From Sporisorium sorghi (lineage: Eukaryota > Basidiomycota > Ustilaginomycetes > Ustilaginales > Ustilaginaceae), in contig JALCCG010000080.1 in the NCBI GenBank assembly GCA_023212695.1, forward strand, positions 1 through 64,000: DNA of 64,000 nucleotides, given 5' to 3'. Both the position numbers and the translations under genes were made by a program. The notes beneath the pieces are model-generated. The model had not been told where the DNA came from. It was given only the letters and a program-made list of their open reading frames with translations, and did not search any database. This document shows, piece after piece, positions 9,251 to 18,978 of the stretch (position 1 is its first letter; each line of letters opens with the position of its first letter).

Positions 9251-12235
9251 ATGGCAGACAAAGCAAGAGCGTTGCAAGCGGCAGCGTATCGTTACAACTG
9301 TCAACCGTGCAAGCAGCGCAAGACTAAATGCGATCGGGTTCGACCTTGCGCCAGCTGCCATTTGAGGGGAACGCAGGACAAATGCTACGTCGAGGAAGAT
9401 GATGGTGCTGCAACGACAAGCTCGCCGACGGTCTCAGCAGCGGTATCAAGGGAGGATAGGCCGCAGAAAAGGCCCAGGTTCAGTGATTCTGCTACAGTGG
9501 CCAACTCGGGAAGCAGTTCAAAGTTGGCCTTCTCGGTGCCATCTCTGCCATTGGGATCAACAGCACGAGCAGCATCAACGTCGTCGACATTGCCACTGCA
9601 GCAAGACTCAACCACGGCAGTAAGAGATCACATTGCGATGCTGCGCAAGACGATCGATCAGCTGGAGGCGTCCATCCTCCCTTCCTCTTCTACCGACAAG
9701 CCATCGACTTCAAGATGGTCTTCAACGTCACACAACAACAGCGGCAATGCAGCTTCGACGTCGAATCTGGTGCTCACCACCAACGATCGACTCGTTTGGA
9801 CAGATGTAGCACACCTCTTCCCGCCCAAGCGCGATGTGGAACGCATCCTGGACTACTTTCTACGCGAGATGGTCTACATCATGATCCCTGTCCAAGAAAA
9901 GCAGTTTTGGCGAGCGTGGATTCGGCTGGTCAACTCGTCAACCTCAGACGCTTCAGCATGGCAAGACAACACCGCTCAGCATTACGAATCGGCGCCTCGA
10001 CCAGGCATCTCGCGATCGATGGTCGGAAGTCTACTCATCTGCCTCGCGTCCACGTCTTTCTTGATCCCAGAGAGGAGGGAGCAAGAGCTGGAACTCTCAC
10101 GTCCTCTGGCTGAGCAGCGCGATCACTGGATCACATGTGCGCTTGCTCTCGCTCGTTGCGGTGCCAGTCTCAGCAATTCATCGCAGGGGCCGTGGGTCCA
10201 CTACGTCGACGCGATCACAGACGCCTCGTTGGACCGATTCGGGTTCGAGACGCTCACGCTGCGCATCTTTTCCCTGCTGGGCATGAGCGAGATCGCGTAC
10301 CACCTCAACGGCGAGTGTCTGCGCCGCGCCGTCCGCATCAATCTCTACGACGAATCTTCGGCCAGGGCGGCTGAACTGTTCACGGTTGATGACGACGAGT
10401 TGACCGAGCAGGAGGTGATGCAAATGCGGAGGAGAATCGGTGCGCAGATGGTGGTGACGGAGAGATGGACCTGTCTGTACACGGGTCGACCGCCGATGAT
10501 CGACGACGACGCCGAGACGCTTCCCGTGCCCGCACCGGGCGAGTGGGTGGGCACCGAAGAGGTCGCCTTCCGATTCTCTCGCTACGTCTCGAAGCTTCGA
10601 CTGCTGCCTGCGCAGCTCACTGCACTCACCACGCGAAAACCAGGCGACTGGTCGCCGCAGCGAGCACGCGACCAGGAAGCCGTCCAGCGCGTGCTCGACA
10701 TGGACCGCGGCCTGTGCGCCATCTACGACCCATCCCTCCCGCGCACCTCACTGGGCGGCCGATCGCCCTCCCAAATCCTCGCCGAACTACCCGACATCCT
10801 CGAGCGCAACCTGCACACCACCATGAGCGATGCGCACGTCAACAAGCTCCACCGCGACTTTGCCGAGGCGCTCATCACCACGTCCTCGTGGCTCTCGTTG
10901 CGCTGTTTGGTTACGAGCAACTTGATGTTCCTGCCGTGGGTGGGCGATGTGGCGTCGAGGTACTATGCGTTGAATCTGGCGCGGAGGCTGATCGAGCTGC
11001 TGCCGAGCATCTGGATGATGGCGAGTTCGCCATATATTCCGTTCAGCTCGAGTTGGATCAGTCGGCATTTGTTTTTGGCGTGTACCGTGCTGAGTGTGCC
11101 GATTCTGGGGCAGGAGGCGGGGGTGTCGGGTGCGGGCAAGAATGGAACAGAGCCCCACCACCACAGCAGCAGCAGCTCCAACGGCGGCAGCGGTGCGGAA
11201 GCAGCAGACAGATCCGCCAGTGACCCAGCTGCGGCCGGCGACAAAGCGGGCGACTTTGCGCCGTCCCGAGCGCACAGCTCAGTCTTCTCCAAATCCTCCA
11301 CCTCGACCACTCTCAGCAAAATCGGCAGCAACGCACATCGCTTACCGGCATCGTCGTCGGTCGACCTCGACTGGTTCTCGGGCAAGCTGGTCGAGATTGC
11401 GTCGCTGTTCAGCAAGCTCGCCGAGCGGGGGGACCAGACGGCGGGGGTGAACACGAAGTTGATCCACGCGCTGCTGAATGGGCGGGCGGAGCTGAGGGAC
11501 AGGGTGATGGATAAGCTGGGGCAGAAGCAGCAGAGTCGGAGCGGAGGTGGGGTTGCGGTGCGGGCAGGGCCGGTGGGAGAAGGGGCAGGAGCGGGTGTGG
11601 GGCGCATCGAGAGCCAGCGCGACCTGACGACGTTTGTCATGGCTGCCGATGTGGGTAAAGGCGTGTCACCGGGCAACAACAGCGCGAGTGCGAGTCCGGC
11701 CACGGCTGCGGCTTCGCCCTCTGCCGGCGCTCGTAAGACGGGCAAACCTGCTGCGAGGCGCGACATGTTGACATCGACGCGGGAAGAGCAGCAGAGAGTG
11801 CCCTCGCCGAGCTTGCACGACCTAGCTAATGCTGTGGATACGTATACCAACGGTGGTGGTGGGGGTAGAGCGCAGGTGTACAACGTGGCGCCGATAGCGG
11901 CTGCACACACGCCGCCGTTGCCGTCGTTCTCGCCGCAGGCCGGGTACACTTCCCACCACCACCCACAGCATCAGCAGCCGCAGCAGTACCATGATGGGGC
12001 AGTGCACACGCCAACTAGCGCCCACGCACCAGCTCCTACAGCGGGCACAGGCATCGGCTGGGACTGGGACAAGACGTTCTTCCCCACCGGCGTCGCACCC
12101 GACGCTGCTGCAGGTACGCCGATGGGCAGCGGCAGCGAGGGCGACAGCGGCGAAGCGCTCGCCCAGATCCCAACGCTCTTCCTCGACACACAGGACTGGA
12201 TGGCTATCCTCGATGGCGTCGATATCCCGCTTTGA
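9251..12235 (+). CDS. Zn(II)2Cys6 fungal transcription factor
   Basis: A 994-residue protein from the ATG at 9251. The start is chosen because the DNA-binding cluster follows at once and the upstream codons look untranslated. The six cysteines at residues 17, 20, 27, 33, 36 and 45 have spacing C-x2-C-x6-C-x5-C-x2-C-x8-C, the Gal4-type binuclear zinc cluster, followed by basic residues. A fungal-specific regulatory domain appears to begin near residue 195 (VERILDYFLREM...) and continues to about 600. The remainder is low-complexity Ser/Gly/His-rich sequence. It is expected to act in the nucleus as a pathway activator or repressor. The target pathway cannot be told, and the neighbours (SEN1, VMA6) give no hint. 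Confidence 0.88.
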   Translation: MADKARALQAAAYRYNCQPCKQRKTKCDRVRPCASCHLRGTQDKCYVEEDDGAATTSSPTVSAAVSREDRPQKRPRFSDSATVANSGSSSKLAFSVPSLPLGSTARAASTSSTLPLQQDSTTAVRDHIAMLRKTIDQLEASILPSSSTDKPSTSRWSSTSHNNSGNAASTSNLVLTTNDRLVWTDVAHLFPPKRDVERILDYFLREMVYIMIPVQEKQFWRAWIRLVNSSTSDASAWQDNTAQHYESAPRPGISRSMVGSLLICLASTSFLIPERREQELELSRPLAEQRDHWITCALALARCGASLSNSSQGPWVHYVDAITDASLDRFGFETLTLRIFSLLGMSEIAYHLNGECLRRAVRINLYDESSARAAELFTVDDDELTEQEVMQMRRRIGAQMVVTERWTCLYTGRPPMIDDDAETLPVPAPGEWVGTEEVAFRFSRYVSKLRLLPAQLTALTTRKPGDWSPQRARDQEAVQRVLDMDRGLCAIYDPSLPRTSLGGRSPSQILAELPDILERNLHTTMSDAHVNKLHRDFAEALITTSSWLSLRCLVTSNLMFLPWVGDVASRYYALNLARRLIELLPSIWMMASSPYIPFSSSWISRHLFLACTVLSVPILGQEAGVSGAGKNGTEPHHHSSSSSNGGSGAEAADRSASDPAAAGDKAGDFAPSRAHSSVFSKSSTSTTLSKIGSNAHRLPASSSVDLDWFSGKLVEIASLFSKLAERGDQTAGVNTKLIHALLNGRAELRDRVMDKLGQKQQSRSGGGVAVRAGPVGEGAGAGVGRIESQRDLTTFVMAADVGKGVSPGNNSASASPATAAASPSAGARKTGKPAARRDMLTSTREEQQRVPSPSLHDLANAVDTYTNGGGGGRAQVYNVAPIAAAHTPPLPSFSPQAGYTSHHHPQHQQPQQYHDGAVHTPTSAHAPAPTAGTGIGWDWDKTFFPTGVAPDAAAGTPMGSGSEGDSGEALAQIPTLFLDTQDWMAILDGVDIPL

Positions 12236-12679
12236 CGCAATTGCAGCAATGAGATGTCTCGGCGCCTTCTCACTTGTTTCCGTTGTGTGTGCCAGAGAGC
12301 TTTTGTCGGTTGATGAGGTCGTGAGAATCCTTGAGTGATGAGCAGACGCGCAGGGCACACTTTGCGCCCATGCTTCCAAACCTGCGATGCCGGGGGGCAA
12401 GGTGACGAGCTCGGCCGTACAGCGTGTGTAAGACGATCGATGTTTCGCTGTGAACAAAGCTTGTCATCGAGCAGACGTTGCGCAGCTGCAAATCACAGAC
12501 CACGTCTCCGCGCCATCGCTCTCAGTGGCAACAGAGCGCAGAGCAACAAGATGCACCTCTCACTCCAAAGACAGGCTTCGAACTTGAACCACAGTCTCCA
12601 GCGTTTTGTCTATGCACAGCAAGAAAGATGCCTGAGAGATTTGAAACAAGATGCCAACGTCCTTACATTCGCCAGCCAC
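12236..12679. other. Convergent intergenic region
   Basis: This lies between the 3' ends of the zinc-cluster regulator (+) and VMA6 (-). I find no coding potential beyond shadow frames and no clear repeat. Confidence 0.5.
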
Positions 12680-13765
12680 TCACAGCGGCGGGATGAAATC
12701 CGAAATCCTATCCCTAGCATTCTGCGCAATGCACTCTGCGATCCACGTGATGCTTCGGATCTCCTGCTCCTTCAACTTCAACCAAGCGTAAAACACACCA
12801 AACTGGAACTGCGTAATGGTCAAGATGCGGTTGAGCTGCACCTCCAACTTGAACATCTTGTCCTCGAGCATGTCCGCGTTGGCCTCTCCCGACGATGCTG
12901 TTGCGCCGGCGCCGGAGCTGTTTCCCCCCGAAGAAGAGTCGAAAAAGGAGCGGTACTCCGGGATGTTGTCGCACACGGCTTTGACCTGATCGAGCTCGTC
13001 GGCTTTGGCGAGCACGTTGTTGCCCGCAGGGAAGAGCTTGCCGATGCTGGGGAAGAGACGTGCGCGGTCCTCTTTGGACAGCGAGGTGCCAAACGAGTTG
13101 ATGGTGATGTTGATGGTGCGGCGGTCGGCTTCGAACGCGAGGAGCTCGCACATGGTTTCCGCCGTCGTACCGCCCAGGCTCTTGCAGAAGGTGTAAAAGT
13201 CTTCGAGGTAGGCCTTGTAGAGGGTATTGCGGATGATTTCGATGTTGAGGTCGTCGAGGTCCGAGGCGGAGACGCAGTCGCGGAAGTAAGGCGCCAAGGG
13301 GGTTTCGACGAGCACCGAGTTGTACAGCTCCTCGACGGTCGACGCGACGCACAGCGCTGGCATGGTATCAAACACGCCCAAGGGATGGCATCGCTCCAGC
13401 AGCTCGTGCGTGTCCCGCTCGTGCAGCGTACCCGTAATGAGCAAGATGACATTGTCGATCATGTATGCGTATGTCATGTAGTCCAAAAACTTGCTCAATG
13501 GCTGAGTAGCGTTTGTGCGCAGATACTCAAACTCGGCCACGAGCTTGCGCGTCGCCTTGTCGGCGATGGTCGAGGTCGAGATGGGGCTAGGCTCGTTTTG
13601 GAGCAAGTTGCCATAGTCGGTCGCCTGGAGCTGCATTTTAAAGTCGTCGAGCGTTTCGCACTGTGTCAAGGACTGGTAGTGGTTGGCGGTGAGCAGCGAG
13701 GTGCGATAGCCACGCACGACTCCCTCGAGGAAGCCGTGGTCGACGTTGAATGAGATCATCTCCAT
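12680..13765 (-). CDS. VMA6: V-type proton ATPase subunit d
   Basis: 361 residues, the usual size of Vma6 (345-363). This subunit is the cytosolic collar that couples the V1 central stalk to the membrane c-ring in vacuolar and endosomal proton pumps. The N-terminus [20 protein letters not shown] matches the strongly conserved family start, so 13765 is chosen even though the frame stays open for 142 more codons upstream. The C-terminus ([18 protein letters not shown]..., ending IPPL) is also typical. There is a short Ser/Gly/Ala insertion near residue 275 ([12 protein letters not shown]). No intron is needed. Confidence 0.93.
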   Translation of the reverse strand: MEMISFNVDHGFLEGVVRGYRTSLLTANHYQSLTQCETLDDFKMQLQATDYGNLLQNEPSPISTSTIADKATRKLVAEFEYLRTNATQPLSKFLDYMTYAYMIDNVILLITGTLHERDTHELLERCHPLGVFDTMPALCVASTVEELYNSVLVETPLAPYFRDCVSASDLDDLNIEIIRNTLYKAYLEDFYTFCKSLGGTTAETMCELLAFEADRRTINITINSFGTSLSKEDRARLFPSIGKLFPAGNNVLAKADELDQVKAVCDNIPEYRSFFDSSSGGNSSGAGATASSGEANADMLEDKMFKLEVQLNRILTITQFQFGVFYAWLKLKEQEIRSITWIAECIAQNARDRISDFIPPL

Positions 13766-14294
13766 GCCGGGCGAAGTGGGCGCCCGCTGATCGCGATCTC
13801 TGGACGATGGCGGTGCAAAGTGGAGCGCGCTTTCGAGGTGATCTCCCGAGTCAGAGTCGATCGATCTGACTGAGCTTTCCCAGTAAAAGCCGCGATCGAG
13901 TGGCTGTGATGCTGAGCGTGCGCAGAGGGCTGAGTCCGGCCAAGAGTCTAAGTGATGGACGGATGTGCCGATCAGGAACAAGATGATGATGACAACCGAG
14001 AAAAGCGCGAGAGACTGACTGAACTGCACTCTGATGCCACAAATGCGATTTCTAGTGGTCCAGGCGCAGTTGGCTGTCTGTGTGGCGCAGACGCAGGGGC
14101 GCTGAACAATCACAGAATCCAAATTTTTGGCATCACGTGCGCTTGCCTTCAAACTTAACATTTTCTCGATTTCGGCCGCCTTTGAAGCCAACGACGTACC
14201 TCATGCTGCACACCTCGTCAACGTCGAACAGCATAGCACTCTCTAAGATCGATCCATATTTAGCTTTTGAACGAGTGCTACGAATGAACAGATT
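13766..14294. other. VMA6 upstream region / aminotransferase 3' flank
   Basis: This lies between two minus-strand genes. The part next to VMA6 is an open frame in phase with it, but the translation is not conserved-looking. It contains the presumed VMA6 promoter. I recognise no motif. Confidence 0.45.
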
Positions 14295-15497
14295 CTAAGC
14301 ACCAAGATTGGCATCCTCAGCAACAATGCCCTCCTCTGGCCACAGCCATCCAAATTTGTCGGGTTGGTCACCGCACTGGTACGAGGTGAGCTCATCGAAC
14401 AGCCTTCTGGCGCATTCGCCCGCCGTCTTGCCATCGCCAAAGTCGATGCGTTTCACCTGGTTGTCCGAAGGGAACGCGTATTTGGGACCTTGGGGCGAGA
14501 GCTTTTCGTGGATGAGTTGGGGCTTGTGCGAGTTGTACGACATGGATCGCACCGGTGTGATGCCCGCTGCGGTTCCAGCCGCCATGAACTCGACAAACTT
14601 GTTCTGCTCGAGCTCTTCAAAGGCGACCTGGCGCAGATCTACCTTCCAGCCGCAAATCTTCTCGGCGATGTCGACTACGCTGAGCTTGGTCACCGAACGA
14701 AGGATCGAGGTCGAGTCGGGCACGACCAGCGTGATCTCGTCGCCTTGCTTCTGCACAGCGAGCGCGTTGGACGTCGAGAATTCATCGACGTAGGTATGAG
14801 TAGCCGAGTCGAGGTGGAGCGTGATCGGGTAGCCCTGCTTCTTGGCCGCAGCCGTGGGGCCAAACACGGGTGCGTAGTTGCCGCCGAGTTTCGTGTGACC
14901 CGTACCCATAGGAGCTGTACGGTCAAAGGTGTCGAGCACGAATCCATCCACTGCAGGGATCTCGGCGCCGCTACCGTACAGCGAGCCAACCGGAGTGACC
15001 CAGACCAAGAACGTGAACTCGTCCGGGCTGCCGAGCAACAGCATGGGACCCGTGGCCAAGAGCAGCGGGCGAATGTAGAGTGCACCGCCCGACGCATTCT
15101 TCTTGTAAGGAGGCACGTATTCCAGGTTGAGTGCCACGGCCACCTTGATGGCTTGCAAAAAGAGGTCTTGCGGCAGCCGAGGCATCGACGCCATCTGAGC
15201 GCTGAGGTTCATGCGGGTCCAGTTCTCGTGAGGTCGAAACACCCGAACCGATCCCGTCGACGTTCGGAACGCCTTGATACCCTCGAAAGCCTGCTGGCCA
15301 TAGTTGAGACAGGGAGCTGCAGCGTGCACGTTGATGTGGCTGTCCTTGCTGATCTCGAGCGAGCCCCACTTGCCGTCCTTGTACGTGACGCGCACGAGTC
15401 CGTTGACGTCGCGCTCCTTGAATCCGAGCTTGTCCCAATCCACCGACGACGAAGGATTCGTGGCAATGCGGCCATTCGAGGATGATGATGTCGACAT
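14295..15497 (-). CDS. Branched-chain-aminotransferase-like enzyme (PLP fold type IV)
   Basis: 400 residues, a complete class IV aminotransferase. Family role: reversible transfer of the amino group between leucine, isoleucine or valine and 2-oxoglutarate. The PLP lysine is K203 in GHTKLGGNYAP. Other family blocks are YGQQAFEGIKAFR (66-78), YIRPLL (141-146) and AAGTAAGITPVRSM. The segment that reads EVGTMN in classical BCATs is EFSTSN here. From memory, that form resembles the BCAT-like subgroup found in fungal secondary metabolism, so the substrate may not be a standard branched-chain amino acid. No evident mitochondrial presequence (the N-terminus is MSTSSSSNGR...), so it is probably cytosolic. 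It is transcribed divergently from the Trs65 gene. Confidence 0.88.
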   Translation of the reverse strand: MSTSSSSNGRIATNPSSSVDWDKLGFKERDVNGLVRVTYKDGKWGSLEISKDSHINVHAAAPCLNYGQQAFEGIKAFRTSTGSVRVFRPHENWTRMNLSAQMASMPRLPQDLFLQAIKVAVALNLEYVPPYKKNASGGALYIRPLLLATGPMLLLGSPDEFTFLVWVTPVGSLYGSGAEIPAVDGFVLDTFDRTAPMGTGHTKLGGNYAPVFGPTAAAKKQGYPITLHLDSATHTYVDEFSTSNALAVQKQGDEITLVVPDSTSILRSVTKLSVVDIAEKICGWKVDLRQVAFEELEQNKFVEFMAAGTAAGITPVRSMSYNSHKPQLIHEKLSPQGPKYAFPSDNQVKRIDFGDGKTAGECARRLFDELTSYQCGDQPDKFGWLWPEEGIVAEDANLGA

Positions 15498-15943
15498 GTT
15501 GCTGTGTCACAGGGGCCGCGAGTGATCCGATGGTGGAGCTGTGTGATTGTGGACAAGCAGTGGCCAATTGGAAATGGATGAAAACGAGCTCCATTGCGGA
15601 TCCTTCGCTTCTGTCACAGTCAAATGACTCGGACATGCCATGCATGCAATTTCGCCCATTCGCTCTTATCCCCGGCTCTTTCGGGTAAAACTCCGTCGAG
15701 CTCGGTTGTCTAATCACTTGTCAAACGCCTAACTCTATCAAGATTATCGGACTTGGCCCGAGATCGGCCAAAACCGATGGAATGTTATGTCGAAGCGTTC
15801 AACAATTAAGAAAATTTCTCGCACAGACCAGTTTGCAGAAAATGACAAGTTTGGCCGTTGTCCTCCTTTCTTCACTTCCTCGTCCTCTTCAGCCTTCTGA
15901 ACATCGACCTGGACGAGGCCATCGCCTCTTCATCCGCGCTGCC
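15498..15943. other. Divergent promoter region, aminotransferase / Trs65
   Basis: A shared upstream region of two divergent genes. The right half is in frame with the Trs65 ORF from an ATG at 15782 and again at 15842, so part of it may be coding if translation starts upstream of 15944. Confidence 0.45.
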
Positions 15944-18784
15944 ATGCCTTCTTCGGCAGCAGCTGCACTGGCTGACCTCTTCTCGAAAGCTCGCCTATCC
16001 CTCAACGTCCCGTCCTCTTCGCCATCTTCCTCCAGGTCGGTCGCCTTCTTCGATGAGGTGCTCAACGTCGAAGCCGTCTTGACGTTACCCTCTGATCCGC
16101 TCCTTCCCATAGCATCAACATCGACCCAACCAGCTTTTACTTCCTACTCTCTTCCGCTGCCTGCACTGCCTGTATCCACATCACTTGAACACGACAGCGT
16201 TCCACCTCACCTCATCGCCCTTCTCGCTTGCATTCACGTCAACCTTCTTACCGACTACGTCCCCGGCCGAGCATCATCCCCGACCCATGCGCCGTCCAAG
16301 TCTACAGATCCGTACGAGCCGCTCTCCACGGTCCAGGTTCAGTATCAGCACCTGCAGCTTCTACCGTCCCATCACCCTCACGCCGACCCTGCTCAGGCAC
16401 AGCACGCCGCCGTCCGCGCCTTTTCCAACGCTTGGGCTGGCAACCAGCCAGCAAAGCCTCATCGCACGCTCAAAGATGCAGCTGATCCCCAGGCATCTGT
16501 TCCGACCAAATCGTCCCATGACGCTTACTTGACGCGTGACGGTCAACACTGGAGCGTACACTGGCACTGTCGCGTTCCCATCAACTACATTGCTACTCCC
16601 TTCTCGCCTCTTTTGTCCATCACTGCCGCACTCACGCTCCGTCTCGACTCGGCACTGCTGGACCATTTGATCCCTTCTTCGTCCTCCGAGGCTTTCCTCC
16701 GCTCTGGGTTTGCTCACTCGCTTCTCGCCCCGTTGCATGAAGGCCCTGTTTATCCCGACGAGTCTCCACTCCAAAGCCAAGCTCGTGCAAAAGCCTCATC
16801 TGCGCTCGGTCTCGATGGTCCTCACGGTCTCGGCTCCTACCTCGCCCATCTCTCAAAGGACGTCATCGGAGGCAACAATACCGTCGTCACTCCTCGTTCG
16901 GGTGCGACCGCTCTCGACGCCCTTCACAAACGCAGGAGCCAGATCCCTTCTGCCGATGCAGCTCTCAACAAGTCGCTTCTCAAACCAGACAGCAACGGCG
17001 ATCTCGCTGCTCTTTCGTCGTCGAGACCCTCGTCATCACAGGGAACAGCTACCCCTTTGCAGCTCGAGTCAGATCACCAGCCTCAAGGGCTACAAATCTA
17101 CAAGCGCAGCACCAGACAGCTCTTGCCCCTCAAGACTGGGCTCAACGTGCGCATGCGCACACTCATCACCCAGCATGACCCCTACATCCATCGCCGTTCA
17201 TCGTCGCATCAGCCCGCAGCCGAGTTGGACAGCACAAGACTCGTGCTCAGCGTCGAGCTCGAGAATCCCCTTGAGTCGCACTCGACCTTCACCATCAACG
17301 ATATCCAGATCAAGATCGGCAACGGTCCGCCGGACCAACAAGACTCGCATACCGTGGTGGCAAGACCATTGCAGGCCATGGCGTCGGTGCTGCCAATCCA
17401 GCTCACGCGCGGCAGCCAGCACAATATGCTCTTCTACGTCTCGGTTGAATCCGACCATGCGCTTCACCGCCACTTTGGCATGCTCGACCAACGCGAGCTC
17501 AGTGCAAGAAACGTCACCATCACCGTGTCAGGTCGTCCTAAGGGCGAGGAGGAACAGATGGCCCACTTTGATTCTCAGTGGAATTGCGCGCTTGACCTCA
17601 CGCCCGTTCTGTCGGATGCTGCAAAGAAGCACATCATTGCCGGCGGATCCTCGACGGGTGGACTTGGTCAGTCGATAGCGGGGTCCGTTGCAGGCAACGT
17701 GCAGTACTCGGCGTCGTCGTTGCGAACGGCCGCTCAGAGTCGGGATCGGTCCAGCTACGGTCAGCTTGCGCCTCCAAGAACGGACTTTGCGGAAGACACG
17801 CGCACGCCTAGACCTGGCCAGTTGGGCATGGGCTTTCCTCCGCCCTTGCGAACCAGCTCCGCTCGGCACTTTTCCACCGCCACCGCCGCGTCGACGGTGC
17901 AGCGTCTGCCTGATGCTGTGCCGCACTCGCCAGCATCGCCACCACCGCCGACAAGCTTCTTGGAGAAGGCTAAGGCTAGGGCGTTGAACCGGCAGTCTAC
18001 TTCGCAGCTCGACGGTCCGGTTCAAGCGGCGACGGCGGTCAACATCAAGCCCTGGCTGTCGAATCCTACTGCAGTCAGAGAGGCTGCCGCGGGAGGTCTG
18101 ATGGTGCTCTCGACACTTCGACGTGCGGGTGTCAGCAACGCAACCGGTGGCAGGGATGCAGCCGGCGGAGACGTCAAATTGGAATCGAGCCTGGGCGACG
18201 ACGGAATTGCACGACCTTCCGTTTCCACCGGCGCCAAAACCTTGCATCCCACCTCGATCCCGCCCTCGACCGCAGACGACAAAGCCGCAAGATTTCAAAC
18301 GGGCGATACCGTCATTGTCGATCTCACCATCCTCTACAAGCCCAGCCCTTCCGCTGTCGCTGATCACGCAGACGCGATCACGGACATCTCCTTGTCGTGG
18401 GCTCCTTCGTCCTCGTCGTCACCTATCTCAAATCACATCGACACGAGCAATGTAGTAGGCAACAGAGACTCGATCGGCACAGCCTCGGACCTCACAAGGA
18501 CCAGACTCATCGACGCCGACGCAGCGCGTCTCAGATCCTCCCTGCTCGTCTCGCAGGCTGAACTGCTCAACGGTCTCATTCCGGTTCAAGACCATCTTGT
18601 GCTCCATGCCTCGCTCTTGCCCGCGCAGAGCAGAACTATCGCGCTCAGCCTCCGATGCTTGTCACCCGGCTACCACTCCATTCCTCCGCTGCAGCTAAGG
18701 TTCTGTTCCGCGACAGCTGGGCAGGGCAATGTCGTGCTCGATGGACTGGGTGGTGTCTACGTCACCCCAGCGGCTGTTTTGTGA
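15944..18784 (+). CDS. TRS65: TRAPPII complex subunit Trs65-like
   Basis: 946 residues from the ATG at 15944 (1000 from 15782; an ATG at 15842 is a third option). 15944 is preferred because the family-like region begins ALADLFSKARLSL... right after it. Trs65 is a fungal subunit of the TRAPPII tether, which activates Rab GTPases at the late Golgi. Family-like parts are FFDEVLNVEAVLTLPSD near the N-terminus, the immunoglobulin-like strands LVLSVELENPLESHSTFTIN...QLTRGSQHNMLFYVSVE in the middle, and the C-terminal block GLIPVQDHLVLHASLLP...LRCLSPGYHSIPPLQL. Sequence similarity in this family is weak and much of the protein is low-complexity, so the call rests on pattern and order. Alternative: another beta-sandwich trafficking protein such as TRAPPC13. 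Confidence 0.6.
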   Translation: MPSSAAAALADLFSKARLSLNVPSSSPSSSRSVAFFDEVLNVEAVLTLPSDPLLPIASTSTQPAFTSYSLPLPALPVSTSLEHDSVPPHLIALLACIHVNLLTDYVPGRASSPTHAPSKSTDPYEPLSTVQVQYQHLQLLPSHHPHADPAQAQHAAVRAFSNAWAGNQPAKPHRTLKDAADPQASVPTKSSHDAYLTRDGQHWSVHWHCRVPINYIATPFSPLLSITAALTLRLDSALLDHLIPSSSSEAFLRSGFAHSLLAPLHEGPVYPDESPLQSQARAKASSALGLDGPHGLGSYLAHLSKDVIGGNNTVVTPRSGATALDALHKRRSQIPSADAALNKSLLKPDSNGDLAALSSSRPSSSQGTATPLQLESDHQPQGLQIYKRSTRQLLPLKTGLNVRMRTLITQHDPYIHRRSSSHQPAAELDSTRLVLSVELENPLESHSTFTINDIQIKIGNGPPDQQDSHTVVARPLQAMASVLPIQLTRGSQHNMLFYVSVESDHALHRHFGMLDQRELSARNVTITVSGRPKGEEEQMAHFDSQWNCALDLTPVLSDAAKKHIIAGGSSTGGLGQSIAGSVAGNVQYSASSLRTAAQSRDRSSYGQLAPPRTDFAEDTRTPRPGQLGMGFPPPLRTSSARHFSTATAASTVQRLPDAVPHSPASPPPPTSFLEKAKARALNRQSTSQLDGPVQAATAVNIKPWLSNPTAVREAAAGGLMVLSTLRRAGVSNATGGRDAAGGDVKLESSLGDDGIARPSVSTGAKTLHPTSIPPSTADDKAARFQTGDTVIVDLTILYKPSPSAVADHADAITDISLSWAPSSSSSPISNHIDTSNVVGNRDSIGTASDLTRTRLIDADAARLRSSLLVSQAELLNGLIPVQDHLVLHASLLPAQSRTIALSLRCLSPGYHSIPPLQLRFCSATAGQGNVVLDGLGGVYVTPAAVL

Positions 18785-18978
18785 CTTTGGCCCTCTCGTC
18801 CTTCTCGGACTGTGATCGGAAGCATCTTCACGAAGAACAAGGCTTCATGCATGTTTGCTTGGTTCATCGTCTGCCAATTCAACGGAGCATTCTCACACAC
18901 ACCCAACGCATGCTGTCTGTGAGGAAGTTCAAATTTGTGATTCAAAAGCTCGTGCACTTCTGAACAGACCAGCCATCA

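Noticed and set aside
12335..13753. A 472-codon plus-strand frame.
   Set aside because: It is antisense to VMA6 with no domain; the real protein is on the minus strand.
13766..14191. In-frame upstream extension of VMA6 (142 codons).
   Set aside because: The conserved family N-terminus starts at 13765. The extension has no family resemblance and probably is leader and promoter sequence that happens to be open.
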